A DNA stretch of 64,000 nucleotides from Vibrio sinaloensis (GTDB taxonomy: Bacteria; Pseudomonadota; Gammaproteobacteria; Enterobacterales; Vibrionaceae), in assembly GCF_000808535.1 (NCBI RefSeq), contig NZ_JWLV01000001.1, forward strand, positions 434,001-498,000, in the 5' to 3' direction. Below, piece by piece: positions 17,408 to 27,634 of the stretch (within the stretch, counting starts at the first letter, position 1; every line of letters starts with the position of its first letter). The translations under genes and the position numbers were made by a program. The notes beneath the pieces were generated by a model. It was not told the origin of the DNA. It saw only the letters and a program-made list of their open reading frames with translations, and searched no databases.

Positions 17408-17486
17408 CTCGTTTTTCTTATTAGCTATTTAGGGAGTTGCAGTGTACTGAAAAGAAAAGTCTCTGTGTAACGAATTTTGTTTCGAC

Positions 17487-18230
17487 TTATAAATGCTCGA
17501 ACTCCTCAATTGGAGCTCGCCCGCGACGCGCTAAAAAGTCTAAAAACTGACGCGCGCTATGGGTAATCACTTGCTCCTTCGGCACCGCAACTTTTTCAAG
17601 CAAGTCTGAAACCAGATCCAGGTTGCCAATGTCTTGGCAGAAATGGGCATCACTGCCTGTGGTAAAAAAGACGCCGATCTCTTTGCCTAATGTGGCGATT
17701 TCATAGCACCGCTCGACGCTGCCCACACGGCTGTTCCCGCGCAAGGTCGTATTGTTGATTTCGATGGCCACATTGTGGGCTTTGGCACAGGTTAGCACCG
17801 CCTCAAAATCAAAGTCGTAATTGGGATTGCCTAAATGGCCAAGAGCGTCAACACGGCCACCTTGAATCACATTGATCAAAGCTTCGGTATGTGCAGCCTT
17901 GCTATCCGGTTTAAACACCGCCTCATGGAAGCTGGCGATCGCCCAATCAAGATGACGATCAGTAGTGGGATGGATATCCACATCACCATTTGAATTTAGA
18001 ATATTCGATTCTACGCCTCGGATAACACCAACATCCTCTATAAATCGAGGCAGAACACGTTGATTGGTAAAAAACCAATAGTGTGGTGCACCCGGCATGG
18101 ACTCCGCGTGGTCCGTGGTACAAAACAGAGTTAAGCCTTTTGCTTTCGCTGCCTTCGCATTCTCTACGAGTGTGCTGTATGCATGACCACTTGCATAGGT
18201 ATGAGTATGAGTATCGATCTGTAGTTTCAT
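17487..18230 (-). CDS. ycdX: PHP-domain phosphatase, YcdX type
   Basis: 248 residues, near the 245 of E. coli YcdX. PHP superfamily metal-dependent hydrolase. Metal ligands visible: DTHTHT at residues 6-11, TTDHAESM (about 39-46), E in [19 protein letters not shown], and the final GSDAHF motif. YcdX binds a trinuclear zinc site and has been linked to swarming in E. coli, but its physiological substrate is not settled. The start at 18230 (MKLQID) is where family similarity begins. An upstream in-frame ATG at 18344 would add 38 non-conserved residues. Confidence 0.88.
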   Translation of the reverse strand: MKLQIDTHTHTYASGHAYSTLVENAKAAKAKGLTLFCTTDHAESMPGAPHYWFFTNQRVLPRFIEDVGVIRGVESNILNSNGDVDIHPTTDRHLDWAIASFHEAVFKPDSKAAHTEALINVIQGGRVDALGHLGNPNYDFDFEAVLTCAKAHNVAIEINNTTLRGNSRVGSVERCYEIATLGKEIGVFFTTGSDAHFCQDIGNLDLVSDLLEKVAVPKEQVITHSARQFLDFLARRGRAPIEEFEHL

Positions 18231-18385
18231 TCTGTATTCACGCCCTTGAATCAAAGAAGCTTCATGGTAACAAGGTTTTATTTCAGTTTCTTCCATTCCG
18301 CCTTTATGGACAAATATCGTAATGATTTTATGCACTCCCATCACTTTCGGCTAATACTTAGTTAGTTAATCACTAAAGGTGAACC

Positions 18386-21265
18386 ATGAGAAAACGCAAA
18401 TACTCACTCAGCATTCACATTACGAGCTTATTTTTAATCCTCACCACATTAGTAGGATCGGTGCTGATTGCGATTAGCTACCGCCATGCCCAAGAACTGT
18501 TAGCTGGCAGCGCCAAAGCTCTGAGTGAGGAAAACAGTCGACAGCTTGAATCCACGTTTCAGCTAAAAACGGGGCCCATTTTAACGACACTGGATTTCAT
18601 GGCATTCAGTACTATTGTTGAAAAAAACGTCAAACCAGAAAAAGAGCGCCGACTTCTAACTTCCATCAACCTTATATTTCAACGCAGCCCTGGCTTGGTC
18701 GCACTATATTCCGCTAATGAACAAGGCCACCTAACACTATTTCGACCTTTACGCTCAAATCAAGATCGCGACCAATTTAAAGCTCCAGATGGCGCGACAT
18801 TTATGATCAACCAAACCGCCGTTGACGGAACCAATGTGTTCTTCTTTCTCGATGAGAATTACGCCACGATTGAGACAAGGAAAAGCAACGACAACCAGTT
18901 CGATCCTCGCAGCAGACCATGGTTTCAAAACGCCAAACAAGATGGCAATATTCGCCTGACCGAACCCTACTTTTTCTACTTTTTAAAAACCAATGGGATG
19001 ACGTTTTCCAGGCGCAGTCCCGATGGCAACTCTGTCGTCGGTGCAGACTTCACACTGGACTCTCTCTCTGAACAAATCGCCCAACTCGGTCACTCACAGT
19101 CAAGCAAGCTGATTCTTTTTGATAACCAGTTTCGTGTTCTGGCTCAGCACAAAAGTGGCGTTGAGCTTGGCGGCGATGACCAAGTCGCAAGGGAAATGTT
19201 AGAGAAGAGCCTTTTCGCTGGCATACTCGATCGTGTCTCGAGTCAAATATTGTATGAGAAAGCCACCGCAAAGGGCATCGACTGGTCTATCACTCTCACG
19301 CCTGTCAATTTAAACCGACACACTCGCATCCTTTTAGCGGAAGCGACCCCTCAAGATGACTTGCTCTCTACCTTATTGTCGCTACGAGACAAACAGATTA
19401 CCGTTGCGTTCTCACTAATGTCGATGAGCTTCATCGTCGTGTGGTTTGTGGCGCAAAGGCTTGCAACCCCGTTACAAAATTTGATGTATCAGACTGACAG
19501 CATTGCCCGCTTTGATTTCAAGAAAACACGATACTCAAAGAGTGTGATCAAAGAAGTAGCCAACTTGACCACATCAATCGAACTGATGGAACACACGCTG
19601 CACGATCTTCTCCGCCTACTGCGTGAAACCGCAAGCAACCAAGATTTCTCTGTATTGGCAAAAACCATTACCCATCAAAGCTACTTGGTTACCCGAGCCG
19701 AAACCATTGTGCTCTATACGAAAGAGTCTTCAGATAGCCCATTTGATGTCGCCGCCAACCACGCGATTATCCCGTTTAAAATCGACATCAACGCATTTCT
19801 AAAATCGACCGCTTGGATACTCAAGGATTTATCAAAAGGCGACGTGCTTCACTTTAACCGTGCAGACAACACGGTCGCCAAGTACAAAGACAGCCTCTAC
19901 AACTCCGACTTTTATTTGTTCCCGTTGATTAACCGAAACAATGAGCTGGTCGGTATCCTGTTACTTGGATATGAACGAGCCATCACTCAAGAGCAAAGCG
20001 ATAAGCACGCTTTTTTACGTGAGCTGCTCAGCTTTGCTCAACTCGCGAAAGAAAACATCGATAAAATCCGCGAACAAAAAGAGATGCTCAATGCCTTTGT
20101 GGAGCTTATTGCCTCAGCCATTGACACCAAATCTCCCTACACTGGCAGCCACTGCCAACGTGTGCCTAAGCTGTCTAAAATGCTCACTCAAGCGGCATGT
20201 GCAGACAAACAGTATTTTTCAAACTTCTCGATGAATGACAGCGAATGGGAAGCGCTGCATTTGGCTGCTTGGCTTCATGACTGTGGCAAAGTAACCACAC
20301 CTGAATACGTAATCGACAAAGCGACCAAACTAGAAACCATCTACGATCGCATTCATGAAGTCCGAATGCGCTTTGAACTGCTAAAAGCGCAAGCAGAAAT
20401 CGACTATTGGCAAGCACGAGCAAATGACCAAGGCAATGAGGAGCAACGGATCGCGGATCTCAACGCCACCCACCAACAATTAGATGAAGACTTCGCGTTT
20501 GTCGCTCAGTGTAACATAGGCGGCGAAAGTATGGACGATGACTCGATTCAAAGGCTAGAGCAAATTAGCCAGTATCAATGGAAGCGCACATTGGATGATC
20601 AGCTCGGCGTCTCTTGGATTGAAAAACAACGCGCTGGGAAACCGCAAACTTTACCGGTAATGGAGCCGTTGCTGTTCGACAAACCCGTTCATCATGTCCC
20701 GTGGCCAGATAACGTGAACCCTAAAGATGTTTGGCAAGAAGCTTTTGTTCTGCAACCTGGAGAGCTCAAATACAACCGTGGCGAGCTGTACAACCTATCC
20801 ATCAAACGTGGCACATTGAATGACGAAGAGCGATTCATTATCAATGACCATATTATTCAAACCATCACGATGCTCAATCGCTTGCCCTATCCTGAACATC
20901 TGAAACAAGTGCCCGAAATCGCTTGTGGTCACCATGAAAGAATCGATGGTAAAGGCTACCCGAAAGGATTAGCGGAGCATCAGCTTTCTATTCCCGCACG
21001 AGTCATGGCGATCGCTGATGTTTTTGAAGCCTTGACCTCAAGTGACAGACCTTACAAGAAGGCAAAAACACTCACTGAGTCAATCAATATCATGACCGAT
21101 ATGGCAACGTCTGGACATATCGACCCGAAACTCTACTTGCTGTTCTTGGAACAATCGCTCGACCAAGAGTACGCATCACTCTTCCTTCACGAGGATCAAA
21201 TCACGGACTTTGACAGGAGCGCGCATATCTACAAAGTCAAAGCGCATCTAAAAGACAGATTTTGA
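18386..21265 (+). CDS. Cache-HAMP-HD-GYP sensory phosphodiesterase
   Basis: 959 residues. TM1 at about 11-31 and TM2 at about 338-356 flank a periplasmic dCache-like sensor (DPRSRPWFQNAK near 173-184 is a typical Cache motif). A HAMP-like segment and a GAF-like region (about 400-560) lead to an HD-GYP domain: HD at 631-632 and HHERIDGKGYP at 849-859, with the DRPYKKA block after it. HD-GYP enzymes hydrolyse c-di-GMP, and some Vibrio members cleave 3'3'-cGAMP. Between the HD and GYP motifs there is an unusually long insertion, about residues 655-800, charged and helical. SD AAGGTGAACC. Single gene, no visible terminator. Confidence 0.93.
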   Translation: MRKRKYSLSIHITSLFLILTTLVGSVLIAISYRHAQELLAGSAKALSEENSRQLESTFQLKTGPILTTLDFMAFSTIVEKNVKPEKERRLLTSINLIFQRSPGLVALYSANEQGHLTLFRPLRSNQDRDQFKAPDGATFMINQTAVDGTNVFFFLDENYATIETRKSNDNQFDPRSRPWFQNAKQDGNIRLTEPYFFYFLKTNGMTFSRRSPDGNSVVGADFTLDSLSEQIAQLGHSQSSKLILFDNQFRVLAQHKSGVELGGDDQVAREMLEKSLFAGILDRVSSQILYEKATAKGIDWSITLTPVNLNRHTRILLAEATPQDDLLSTLLSLRDKQITVAFSLMSMSFIVVWFVAQRLATPLQNLMYQTDSIARFDFKKTRYSKSVIKEVANLTTSIELMEHTLHDLLRLLRETASNQDFSVLAKTITHQSYLVTRAETIVLYTKESSDSPFDVAANHAIIPFKIDINAFLKSTAWILKDLSKGDVLHFNRADNTVAKYKDSLYNSDFYLFPLINRNNELVGILLLGYERAITQEQSDKHAFLRELLSFAQLAKENIDKIREQKEMLNAFVELIASAIDTKSPYTGSHCQRVPKLSKMLTQAACADKQYFSNFSMNDSEWEALHLAAWLHDCGKVTTPEYVIDKATKLETIYDRIHEVRMRFELLKAQAEIDYWQARANDQGNEEQRIADLNATHQQLDEDFAFVAQCNIGGESMDDDSIQRLEQISQYQWKRTLDDQLGVSWIEKQRAGKPQTLPVMEPLLFDKPVHHVPWPDNVNPKDVWQEAFVLQPGELKYNRGELYNLSIKRGTLNDEERFIINDHIIQTITMLNRLPYPEHLKQVPEIACGHHERIDGKGYPKGLAEHQLSIPARVMAIADVFEALTSSDRPYKKAKTLTESINIMTDMATSGHIDPKLYLLFLEQSLDQEYASLFLHEDQITDFDRSAHIYKVKAHLKDRF

Positions 21266-21624
21266 CACCGTACTGCTTGCCCTTTTATAGAGTTTTAACT
21301 CTAAACAGAAATGAGTAACCAACAAATAACTTCACCCATAAAATCAATGCATTACAAAAAAACCAGTCATAATTTAATCGATTGCCTTCTCAAAGGTTGA
21401 TGTATATCAAATAGTCGTAGACAATACGCTGCCGAATCGAGAGTGAACTCGCTTTGCATAGGCACTACCTTGCTCAACAGGTCGTGCCAAGATGCACTGT
21501 CGGTTTTACCTATCAGAGCAATAGGTAAGACCAATTATCAAAAACTTATTACCACTGTTAGGTTTGGCTGCATGTAAGCGGCCCTCAATGGTCACAGAAT
21601 AACTACCTCGTTTTTAAGGGAAAG
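21266..21624. promoter_or_regulatory. zwf upstream region with inverted repeat
   Basis: A 359-base gap. At 21503-21531 an imperfect 11-bp dyad (TTACCTAT / ATAGGTAA core, 7-base spacer) lies about 95 bases upstream of zwf and may be a regulator site or a leader hairpin. I looked for a HexR-type TGTAATT dyad and did not find one. Nothing else is recognisable. Confidence 0.4.
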
Positions 21625-23130
21625 ATGATGGTAATACCAGAAAACAGCAGCATCGTTATTTTTGGTGCTTCGGGTGATTTGACGTATCGAAAGTTGATCC
21701 CCGCGTTATACCACCTTTACGCGAGTAAGCAGCTTCCAGAAAACTTCGCTATTCTTGGTGTCAGCCGCACAGAGTACAGTGATGACTCTTACCGCGACAA
21801 GCTGAAGAAATCACTTCAGGAAATGGAAAAAACTGAGCCTGCTACGCTTGACGCATTCATCAATCATTTGCACTACCAAGCGATCAATACTTCCGATACC
21901 GCAGACTACAGCAAACTGGTTACCCGTCTTGATCAACTGTCTGACCAATATGGTTTTGAGCAGCGCAATACCCTTTTCTATCTTGCTACACCTCCTAGCC
22001 TTTACAGTGTTATTCCTGCAAGCCTCGCTGCGCATGGCTTAAACGGCGAGCAAGATGGTTGGAAGCGTTTGATCATTGAAAAGCCATTCGGCTACGATTT
22101 GGAATCGGCGCAAAAGCTCGATAAGGAAATTCACGAGCATTTCCAAGAACATCAAATCTACCGTATCGACCATTACCTAGGTAAAGAGACAGTGCAAAAC
22201 CTGTTGGTTTTCCGCTTCTCAAATGCGATGTTTGAGCCGCTTTGGAACCGAAACTTCATTGATTACGTGGAAATCACAGGCGCAGAATTCTTAGGCGTAG
22301 AAGAGCGAGGCGGCTACTACGATGGCTCTGGTGCGGTGCGCGACATGTTCCAAAACCACCTACTACAGGTTTTGGCTATGGTTGGTATGGAACCCCCAGC
22401 GCAGATCAACGCAGACTCTATGCGCGACGAAGTGGTCAAAGTCCTTCAATGCCTAAAACCGCTTGAAGAAGAAGACCTACGCAACGATCTAGTTTTAGGT
22501 CAATACACCGCCTCTGATGTGCGTGGCCAGCATTTACTTGGTTACCGTGAAGAAAACGGTGTGGCTGACGACTCTCGAACTGAAACCTACATTGGTTTGA
22601 AAGCGCACATCAACAACTGGCGTTGGAACGGCGTGCCATTTTACGTGCGTACAGGCAAACGTCTCCCAACTCGTGTGACTGAAGTCGTTATTCACTTCAA
22701 ACAAACGCCACATCCAGTGTTTGGTCAAAATGCCCCTGAGAACAAGCTGATTATTCGTATTCAGCCAGACGAAGGCATCCAAATGAGCTTTGGCCTGAAA
22801 GAGCCGGGCGCAGGCTTTAAAGCGAAGGAAGTGAAAATGAACTTCCACTATGCTGACCTGCAAGAAACCCAAATGCTGACAGCTTATGAGCGCCTACTTC
22901 TTGATGCGTTAAACGGCGATGCAACCTTATTTGCACGTAGTGATGCGGTTGAAGCATGTTGGAAATACGTGCAACCTATTCTAGATTTCAAACAAGATCC
23001 TCAAGCGCTCTTTGGCTACGCTTGTGGTACATGGGGACCAAAAGAAGCGGATGACCTGCTTCAACGAGATGGCCGCGCTTGGCGCTTCCCGTGTAAAAAC
23101 CTAACCGATACGGATTACTGTGAATTATGA
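21625..23130 (+). CDS. zwf: Glucose-6-phosphate 1-dehydrogenase
   Basis: 501 residues. Oxidises glucose-6-phosphate to 6-phosphogluconolactone, producing NADPH, the first oxidative pentose phosphate step. Evidence: the coenzyme-binding [18 protein letters not shown] at the N-terminus, and the active-site [13 protein letters not shown] with the catalytic His around residue 185. The ATG at 21625 and the one three bases later are both possible. AAGGG fits the second slightly better (7-base spacing). Its TGA overlaps the pgl ATG by four bases (ATGA), giving the compact zwf-pgl-gnd operon. Confidence 0.98.
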   Translation: MMVIPENSSIVIFGASGDLTYRKLIPALYHLYASKQLPENFAILGVSRTEYSDDSYRDKLKKSLQEMEKTEPATLDAFINHLHYQAINTSDTADYSKLVTRLDQLSDQYGFEQRNTLFYLATPPSLYSVIPASLAAHGLNGEQDGWKRLIIEKPFGYDLESAQKLDKEIHEHFQEHQIYRIDHYLGKETVQNLLVFRFSNAMFEPLWNRNFIDYVEITGAEFLGVEERGGYYDGSGAVRDMFQNHLLQVLAMVGMEPPAQINADSMRDEVVKVLQCLKPLEEEDLRNDLVLGQYTASDVRGQHLLGYREENGVADDSRTETYIGLKAHINNWRWNGVPFYVRTGKRLPTRVTEVVIHFKQTPHPVFGQNAPENKLIIRIQPDEGIQMSFGLKEPGAGFKAKEVKMNFHYADLQETQMLTAYERLLLDALNGDATLFARSDAVEACWKYVQPILDFKQDPQALFGYACGTWGPKEADDLLQRDGRAWRFPCKNLTDTDYCEL

Positions 23131-23843
23131 TCAACCATAAGATCTTCCAAACAGCCGAACAGGTTGTTGAAAGCCTAGCGAACGATATGAAAACGTACAG
23201 CGAACTTGATCGCCCAGTTCATATCTCGCTCTCGGGCGGTAGCACACCAAAAATGCTGTTTAAGCTATTGGCAACCGAGGCGTACGCAACTTCAATTCAA
23301 TGGCAAAACCTACACTTCTGGTGGGGTGATGAGCGATGCGTAGCGCCTGATGACGCGGAAAGTAACTACGGTGAAGCAAATGCGCTGCTCTTCTCTCAAG
23401 TAAATCTACCTGCTGAGAACATCCACCGCATCCGTGGTGAAGATGAGCCAAAAGCGGAAGCAGAGCGTTTCGCAAAAGAAATGGCGGAAGTAATTCCAAC
23501 TGAAAATGGCACGCCTGTTTTCGATTGGATCTTGCTTGGCGTTGGTGCAGACGGGCATACCGCGTCGCTATTCCCAGGCCAAACAGACTACCAAGATGCG
23601 AACTTATCGGTACTGGCTTCTCACCCAGAGTCTGGCCAAATCCGTGTGTCTAAAACAGCAAAAGTTTTGGAAGCCGCTAAACGAATCAGCTACCTAGTAC
23701 TTGGTGCAGGTAAAGTTGACATCGTAAACGAAATTCATACTACTCCGGCGAGTGAGCTGCCTTACCCTGCAGCGAAGATTCAGTCTAAGACTGGAGAAAC
23801 GGAGTGGTACTTAGATTCAGACGCAGCAGCAAAAATCGCGTAA
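23127..23843 (+). CDS. pgl: 6-phosphogluconolactonase
   Basis: 238 residues, DevB/SOL family. Hydrolyses 6-phosphogluconolactone to 6-phosphogluconate. Visible: [17 protein letters not shown] (phosphate-binding loop), FWWGDERCV and the catalytic [15 protein letters not shown] segment. It overlaps zwf by four bases and precedes gnd by 35 bases, so the three oxidative pentose phosphate steps are cotranscribed. Confidence 0.97.
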   Translation: MINHKIFQTAEQVVESLANDMKTYSELDRPVHISLSGGSTPKMLFKLLATEAYATSIQWQNLHFWWGDERCVAPDDAESNYGEANALLFSQVNLPAENIHRIRGEDEPKAEAERFAKEMAEVIPTENGTPVFDWILLGVGADGHTASLFPGQTDYQDANLSVLASHPESGQIRVSKTAKVLEAAKRISYLVLGAGKVDIVNEIHTTPASELPYPAAKIQSKTGETEWYLDSDAAAKIA

Positions 23844-23878
23844 TGCGAGCGTCCAAATAGGAAAATTGGAGAGAAACA

Positions 23879-25327
23879 ATGAAAGGTGATATCGGTGTAA
23901 TTGGCCTAGCAGTTATGGGTCAAAACCTTATCCTAAACATGAACGACCATGGCTTTAAAGTCGTGGCTCACAACCGTACTGCTGCGAAAGTAGATGAGTT
24001 CCTAGAAGGTCCAGCAAAAGGCACCAACATCGTTGGCGCATACTCACTAGAAGAACTCGTTGAGAAGCTAGAAACGCCTCGTAAAGTGATGTTAATGGTT
24101 CGCGCAGGTGACGTTGTTGACACGTTCATCGACAACCTAATCCCACTTCTAGACGAAGGCGACATCATCATCGACGGTGGTAATACTAATTACCCAGACA
24201 CAAACCGCCGCGTAGCGCACTGCCGTGAGAAAGGCATTCACTTCATCGGTACTGGTGTATCTGGTGGTGAAGAAGGCGCACGTTTCGGTCCTTCAATCAT
24301 GCCTGGCGGCGCAGCGGAAGCTTGGGAAGCGGTTAAGCCTATCTTCCAAGGTATCTCAGCAAAAACTGACGCTGGTGAGCCATGTTGTGATTGGGTTGGT
24401 AACGACGGTGCGGGTCACTTCGTTAAGATGGTACACAACGGCATCGAATACGGTGACATGCAGCTTATCACTGAAGCATACCAGTTCATGAAAGACGGTC
24501 TTGGTATGTCTGCAGACGAGATGCAAGCAGTATTCGCTGACTGGAACAAGACTGAGCTAGACAGCTACCTAGTTGAAATCACAGCTGACATCCTTGGCTA
24601 CAAAGATGAAGACGGCGAGCCTCTAGTTGAGAAGATCCTAGACACTGCTGGTCAGAAAGGTACTGGTAAATGGACGGGTATCAACGCACTAGACCTTGGT
24701 ATTCCACTAACGCTTATCTCTGAGTCTGTATTCTCTCGTTGTTTATCTGCACTTAAAGATCAACGTGTTGAAGCTGAATCTCTATTCGGTAAGACAATCA
24801 CACCAGTTGAAGGCGATAAGCAAGAGTGGGTTGATGCACTGCGTCAAGCTCTACTAGCGTCTAAGATCATCTCTTACGCTCAAGGCTTCATGCTAATGCG
24901 CGAAGCGTCTAACGAAAATGGTTGGGACCTAAACTACGGTAACGTAGCCCTAATGTGGCGTGGTGGTTGTATCATCCGCTCTGCATTCCTAGGCAACATC
25001 CGTGATGCGTACGAAGCGAACCCAGACATTGCATTCCTAGGTTCTGATGAGTACTTCAAAAACATCCTGCAAGGCAGCCTAGCGGCATGGCGTAAAGTCG
25101 CAGCGAAATCTCTAGAGTCTGGCATCCCAATGCCATGTACGATTTCTGCGCTGTCTTTCCTAGACGGTTACACAACGGCTCGTCTACCAGCTAACCTGCT
25201 TCAAGCTCAACGTGACTACTTCGGTGCTCACACTTACGAGCGTACTGACCGTCCACGTGGTGAATTCTTCCACACTAACTGGACTGGTACAGGCGGCGAT
25301 ACAGCGTCGACAACTTACGACGTTTAA
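23879..25327 (+). CDS. gnd: 6-phosphogluconate dehydrogenase, decarboxylating
   Basis: 482 residues. Converts 6-phosphogluconate to ribulose-5-phosphate with NADP+ reduction and CO2 release. Rossmann motif IGLAVMGQNLILN at 9-21, GVSGGEEGARFGPSIMPGG substrate loop, the catalytic-lysine segment HFVKMVHNGIEYGDMQ, and TAGQKGTGKWT. SD TTGGAGAG. Codon usage is more restricted (many CTA/GGT/GAC) than in the neighbours, consistent with high expression. It ends the operon with a clear terminator. Confidence 0.98.
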   Translation: MKGDIGVIGLAVMGQNLILNMNDHGFKVVAHNRTAAKVDEFLEGPAKGTNIVGAYSLEELVEKLETPRKVMLMVRAGDVVDTFIDNLIPLLDEGDIIIDGGNTNYPDTNRRVAHCREKGIHFIGTGVSGGEEGARFGPSIMPGGAAEAWEAVKPIFQGISAKTDAGEPCCDWVGNDGAGHFVKMVHNGIEYGDMQLITEAYQFMKDGLGMSADEMQAVFADWNKTELDSYLVEITADILGYKDEDGEPLVEKILDTAGQKGTGKWTGINALDLGIPLTLISESVFSRCLSALKDQRVEAESLFGKTITPVEGDKQEWVDALRQALLASKIISYAQGFMLMREASNENGWDLNYGNVALMWRGGCIIRSAFLGNIRDAYEANPDIAFLGSDEYFKNILQGSLAAWRKVAAKSLESGIPMPCTISALSFLDGYTTARLPANLLQAQRDYFGAHTYERTDRPRGEFFHTNWTGTGGDTASTTYDV

Positions 25328-25387
25328 GCAAAAGGATGAGTTTAGTGTTTATTCAACCCTAAGACTCATACTATAATTAACGATTCA

Positions 25388-25424
25388 TGGAGGATGTTAA
25401 CTGAGTTAGCATCCTCTATTTTTT
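25388..25424 (+). terminator. Terminator of zwf-pgl-gnd operon
   Basis: GAGGATG (25390-25396) pairs with CATCCTC (25410-25416), and the inner bases extend the stem with a mismatch. T-rich tail TATTTTTT at 25417-25424. About 60 bases past the gnd stop. Confidence 0.85.
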
Positions 25425-25517
25425 GAAACCTATACAAGGAACCGCGCACGTTTGTGCCGGCTATCGGTGGCTACTCTAACCTGGATGGTTAAAAAACATT
25501 TAATTGAGGTTCTTAAG

Positions 25518-25655
25518 ATGACTATTAATAAGTACTTTGTATTCGTTCCACAGGCTGAGGAACACAACACTTCAAAGGACAACAAAGTGGTAACAGATAA
25601 GGAAGCTCAACGTCAGGCTTTAGTAAAACAAGCGCAGCAGCAAGGCGGCTTGTAA
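25518..25655 (+). CDS. Small protein of unknown function (45 aa)
   Basis: 45 residues from ATG at 25518, with GAGGT eight bases upstream. The sequence starts MTINKYFVFVPQAEEHN and becomes hydrophilic and Gln/Lys-rich (RQALVKQAQQQGGL). It is not a membrane protein. It lies between two terminators (25388-25424 and 25674-25703), so it must be transcribed from its own promoter around 25430-25500, which supports a real gene. Family not recognised. Confidence 0.6.
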   Translation: MTINKYFVFVPQAEEHNTSKDNKVVTDKEAQRQALVKQAQQQGGL

Positions 25656-25673
25656 TCGGCTAGGTTTCAAAAC

Positions 25674-25703
25674 AAAGAGGAGCAGAAATGCTCCTCTTTT
25701 TAT
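25674..25703. terminator. Bidirectional terminator
   Basis: Perfect 11-bp stem AAAGAGGAGCA (25674-25684) / TGCTCCTCTTT (25689-25699) with a GAAA tetraloop and a T-run to 25703. It closes the rightward 45-residue gene and lies 18 bases past the leftward regulator's stop. Confidence 0.88.
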
Positions 25704-25721
25704 TTCTTCAACAAACTAGGC

Positions 25722-27482
25722 TCAACCGGAAATTAAACCCAGCGCCTTTAACTTGCGATACACCGTGTTTCGGCTCACACCAAGTATCCGCGACACTTTA
25801 CTGACATTCCCGTTGTGCGCTTGATAGGTTTCGATTAGCGTTGTATTGAGCGTAGACTGCAAATCACCGCCCTCTCTGCTCGCTTCTTTGATTGGTTGGC
25901 GCTGTAACAACTGCGACAAGTGAGCTGGTATATGCTCCAAACGCAGTTCTGGCTCATCGCTAGCGATCACCGACGAGACTTTGATTAAGTTATCTAACTC
26001 TCTAAAATTGCCCGGCCAATGGTAGTTGGTCAACAACTGCATAAGGCTGCTTGAGATAGTTTGCCGATTTTCTCGATGTTTCGCATGGATCGCCTCAATC
26101 ACTGCCGCTTTGTCTTGGCGATCATTTAGAGCTGGCAACTTCACCATCAAACCATTCAGTCGATAGTACAAATCCTCACGAAATCGCCCTTCTGCGACCA
26201 GTTTGGGGAGGTCTTGATGCGTTGCAGCAATCACTTGAATATCAACTTGATGACACTGCGTTGAACCAACAGGCATAACAACCTTGTCTTGGAGTACCGA
26301 CAACAATCGACATTGTGCATCTAGCGGCATTTCTCCAATCTCATCGAGAAAAAGAATGCCTTTATCCGCTTGTCTAATACGACCTAAATAACCTTGCTTA
26401 CTCGCCCCCGTAAAAGCCCCCGCAGCATGACCAAACAACTCAGACTCTATCAACTCCTTGGGCAGCGCACCACAATTGACGGTAACCAAAGGCTGGCTGC
26501 GTCTGGTGCTCTGTTTATGCAGGGCTTTAACGAACTCCCCTTTACCGACCCCGGTTTCTCCAAGAATCAAAAGGCTAATGTCTTTTCCTATCACTTTAAG
26601 TGCCTGCTGCCACGCTTGCTCCACGTAGTGATCCCCATAATGAAGCTCGCAAGAAGCAGACAAGGGAGATTTTCGGCTGCGCTGTTTGTTCAATGAACGC
26701 TTTTCAAACACCAGATCGGCGTTGTGGTCGGGCTGTTTTACAACAGTTTCAAACGACTCACCAAGCAAAGGGAAATCAGGCATAAGCTGGCTAGCCACTT
26801 GATTGTGCGCCACGATCTGGCCATATTCATCGGCAATCACGATGCCTTGCCAACCACTGTTTAGAACCGATTCATTTTGCGCCAAATTGATCTGCGTTAC
26901 CCCACCGGGCGCACTTGTGAGTAATTGGTTCTCGACCAGTTGGACCATGTTTTGTACCAACAGTTGGGTCGTCACATCGTGCTTGCTTTGCTCACTTGTG
27001 ATATCAAGTATCCCGACCAACTCTCCTTGATAATCAAACAACGGACTTGCCGAGCAGCTAATAAAGCGATGCTGTTTAATAAAGTGTTGCTCACCAATAA
27101 TGGAGACGGCTTTTTTCTCGTAAAGCGCCGTCCCTATCGCATTCGTGCCTTTAAGTCTCTCTTGCCAGCAAGTGCCTGACTCTAGCGCAATCGACATCAA
27201 ACGCTCTCGAAACCGCTCTTGTCCCCAGCTCGCTAGGATCACCCCTTCTGCGTCGGTCAGAATCAAACGACTGTCTGTTCTCGCCAGGACCTGATTAAAA
27301 AGTGGCAAAGCGCACTGCTCCACCGCTTCAATTACCGAGCTTGAATTGTGCATACGCTCTTTTAGGAGTGCACCCGTTACATTGATATCGTCCGGCTTTT
27401 TAACCTGTTTCAATCCTGCATTTGAGCTTCGCTCCCAAGAAGAAGCAAGCCAAGACTCTAACTGACGCGTTTGTATATCCAT
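25722..27482 (-). CDS. Sigma-54-dependent activator, AcoR-like
   Basis: 586 residues. N-terminal GAF-like sensor (about 60-180, TGTxWQERLKGTNAIGTAL and FISCSASPLFDYQGELVGILDIT), a PAS-like region, an AAA+ sigma-54 interaction domain (Walker A GETGVGKGEF, the sigma-54 loop GAFTGASKQGYLG, Walker B GILFLDEIGEM) and a Fis-type HTH at the end (NGNVSKVSRILGVSRNTVYRKLKAL). This architecture matches AcoR, the activator of acetoin/aldehyde catabolism. Start at 27482 (MDIQTR) with GGAAC upstream. It is divergent from the aldehyde dehydrogenase gene, with enhancer-like repeats between them, so it very probably activates that gene in response to an aldehyde, alcohol or acetoin-like ligand. Confidence 0.92.
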   Translation of the reverse strand: MDIQTRQLESWLASSWERSSNAGLKQVKKPDDINVTGALLKERMHNSSSVIEAVEQCALPLFNQVLARTDSRLILTDAEGVILASWGQERFRERLMSIALESGTCWQERLKGTNAIGTALYEKKAVSIIGEQHFIKQHRFISCSASPLFDYQGELVGILDITSEQSKHDVTTQLLVQNMVQLVENQLLTSAPGGVTQINLAQNESVLNSGWQGIVIADEYGQIVAHNQVASQLMPDFPLLGESFETVVKQPDHNADLVFEKRSLNKQRSRKSPLSASCELHYGDHYVEQAWQQALKVIGKDISLLILGETGVGKGEFVKALHKQSTRRSQPLVTVNCGALPKELIESELFGHAAGAFTGASKQGYLGRIRQADKGILFLDEIGEMPLDAQCRLLSVLQDKVVMPVGSTQCHQVDIQVIAATHQDLPKLVAEGRFREDLYYRLNGLMVKLPALNDRQDKAAVIEAIHAKHRENRQTISSSLMQLLTNYHWPGNFRELDNLIKVSSVIASDEPELRLEHIPAHLSQLLQRQPIKEASREGGDLQSTLNTTLIETYQAHNGNVSKVSRILGVSRNTVYRKLKALGLISG

Positions 27483-27485
27483 AGC

Positions 27486-27552
27486 TGTTCCATTTGTGAA
27501 CAATTAAAGTGTTCCATTTTGGAACAGGTGAACATTTTGTTAACACCTGTTC
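27486..27552. promoter_or_regulatory. Cluster of TGTTC/GAACA dyads (activator binding sites)
   Basis: Two 17-bp dyads, TGTTCCATTTGTGAACA (27486-27502) and the perfect TGTTCCATTTTGGAACA (27510-27526), centred 24 bp apart. They are followed by a 9-bp repeat GAACAGGTG (27522-27530) / CACCTGTTC (27544-27552). The sites lie about 110-175 bases upstream of the expected start of the aldehyde dehydrogenase transcript, the usual place for sigma-54 enhancers. The first touches the regulator's own SD, so autorepression is possible. Confidence 0.75.
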
Positions 27553-27634
27553 GCCACATCTGCGTTTTAAACAACACTCTCTACGCCCTGACAACTCTAG
27601 CGCGACAAACTTTTTACAACAAGTTTTTAACATC

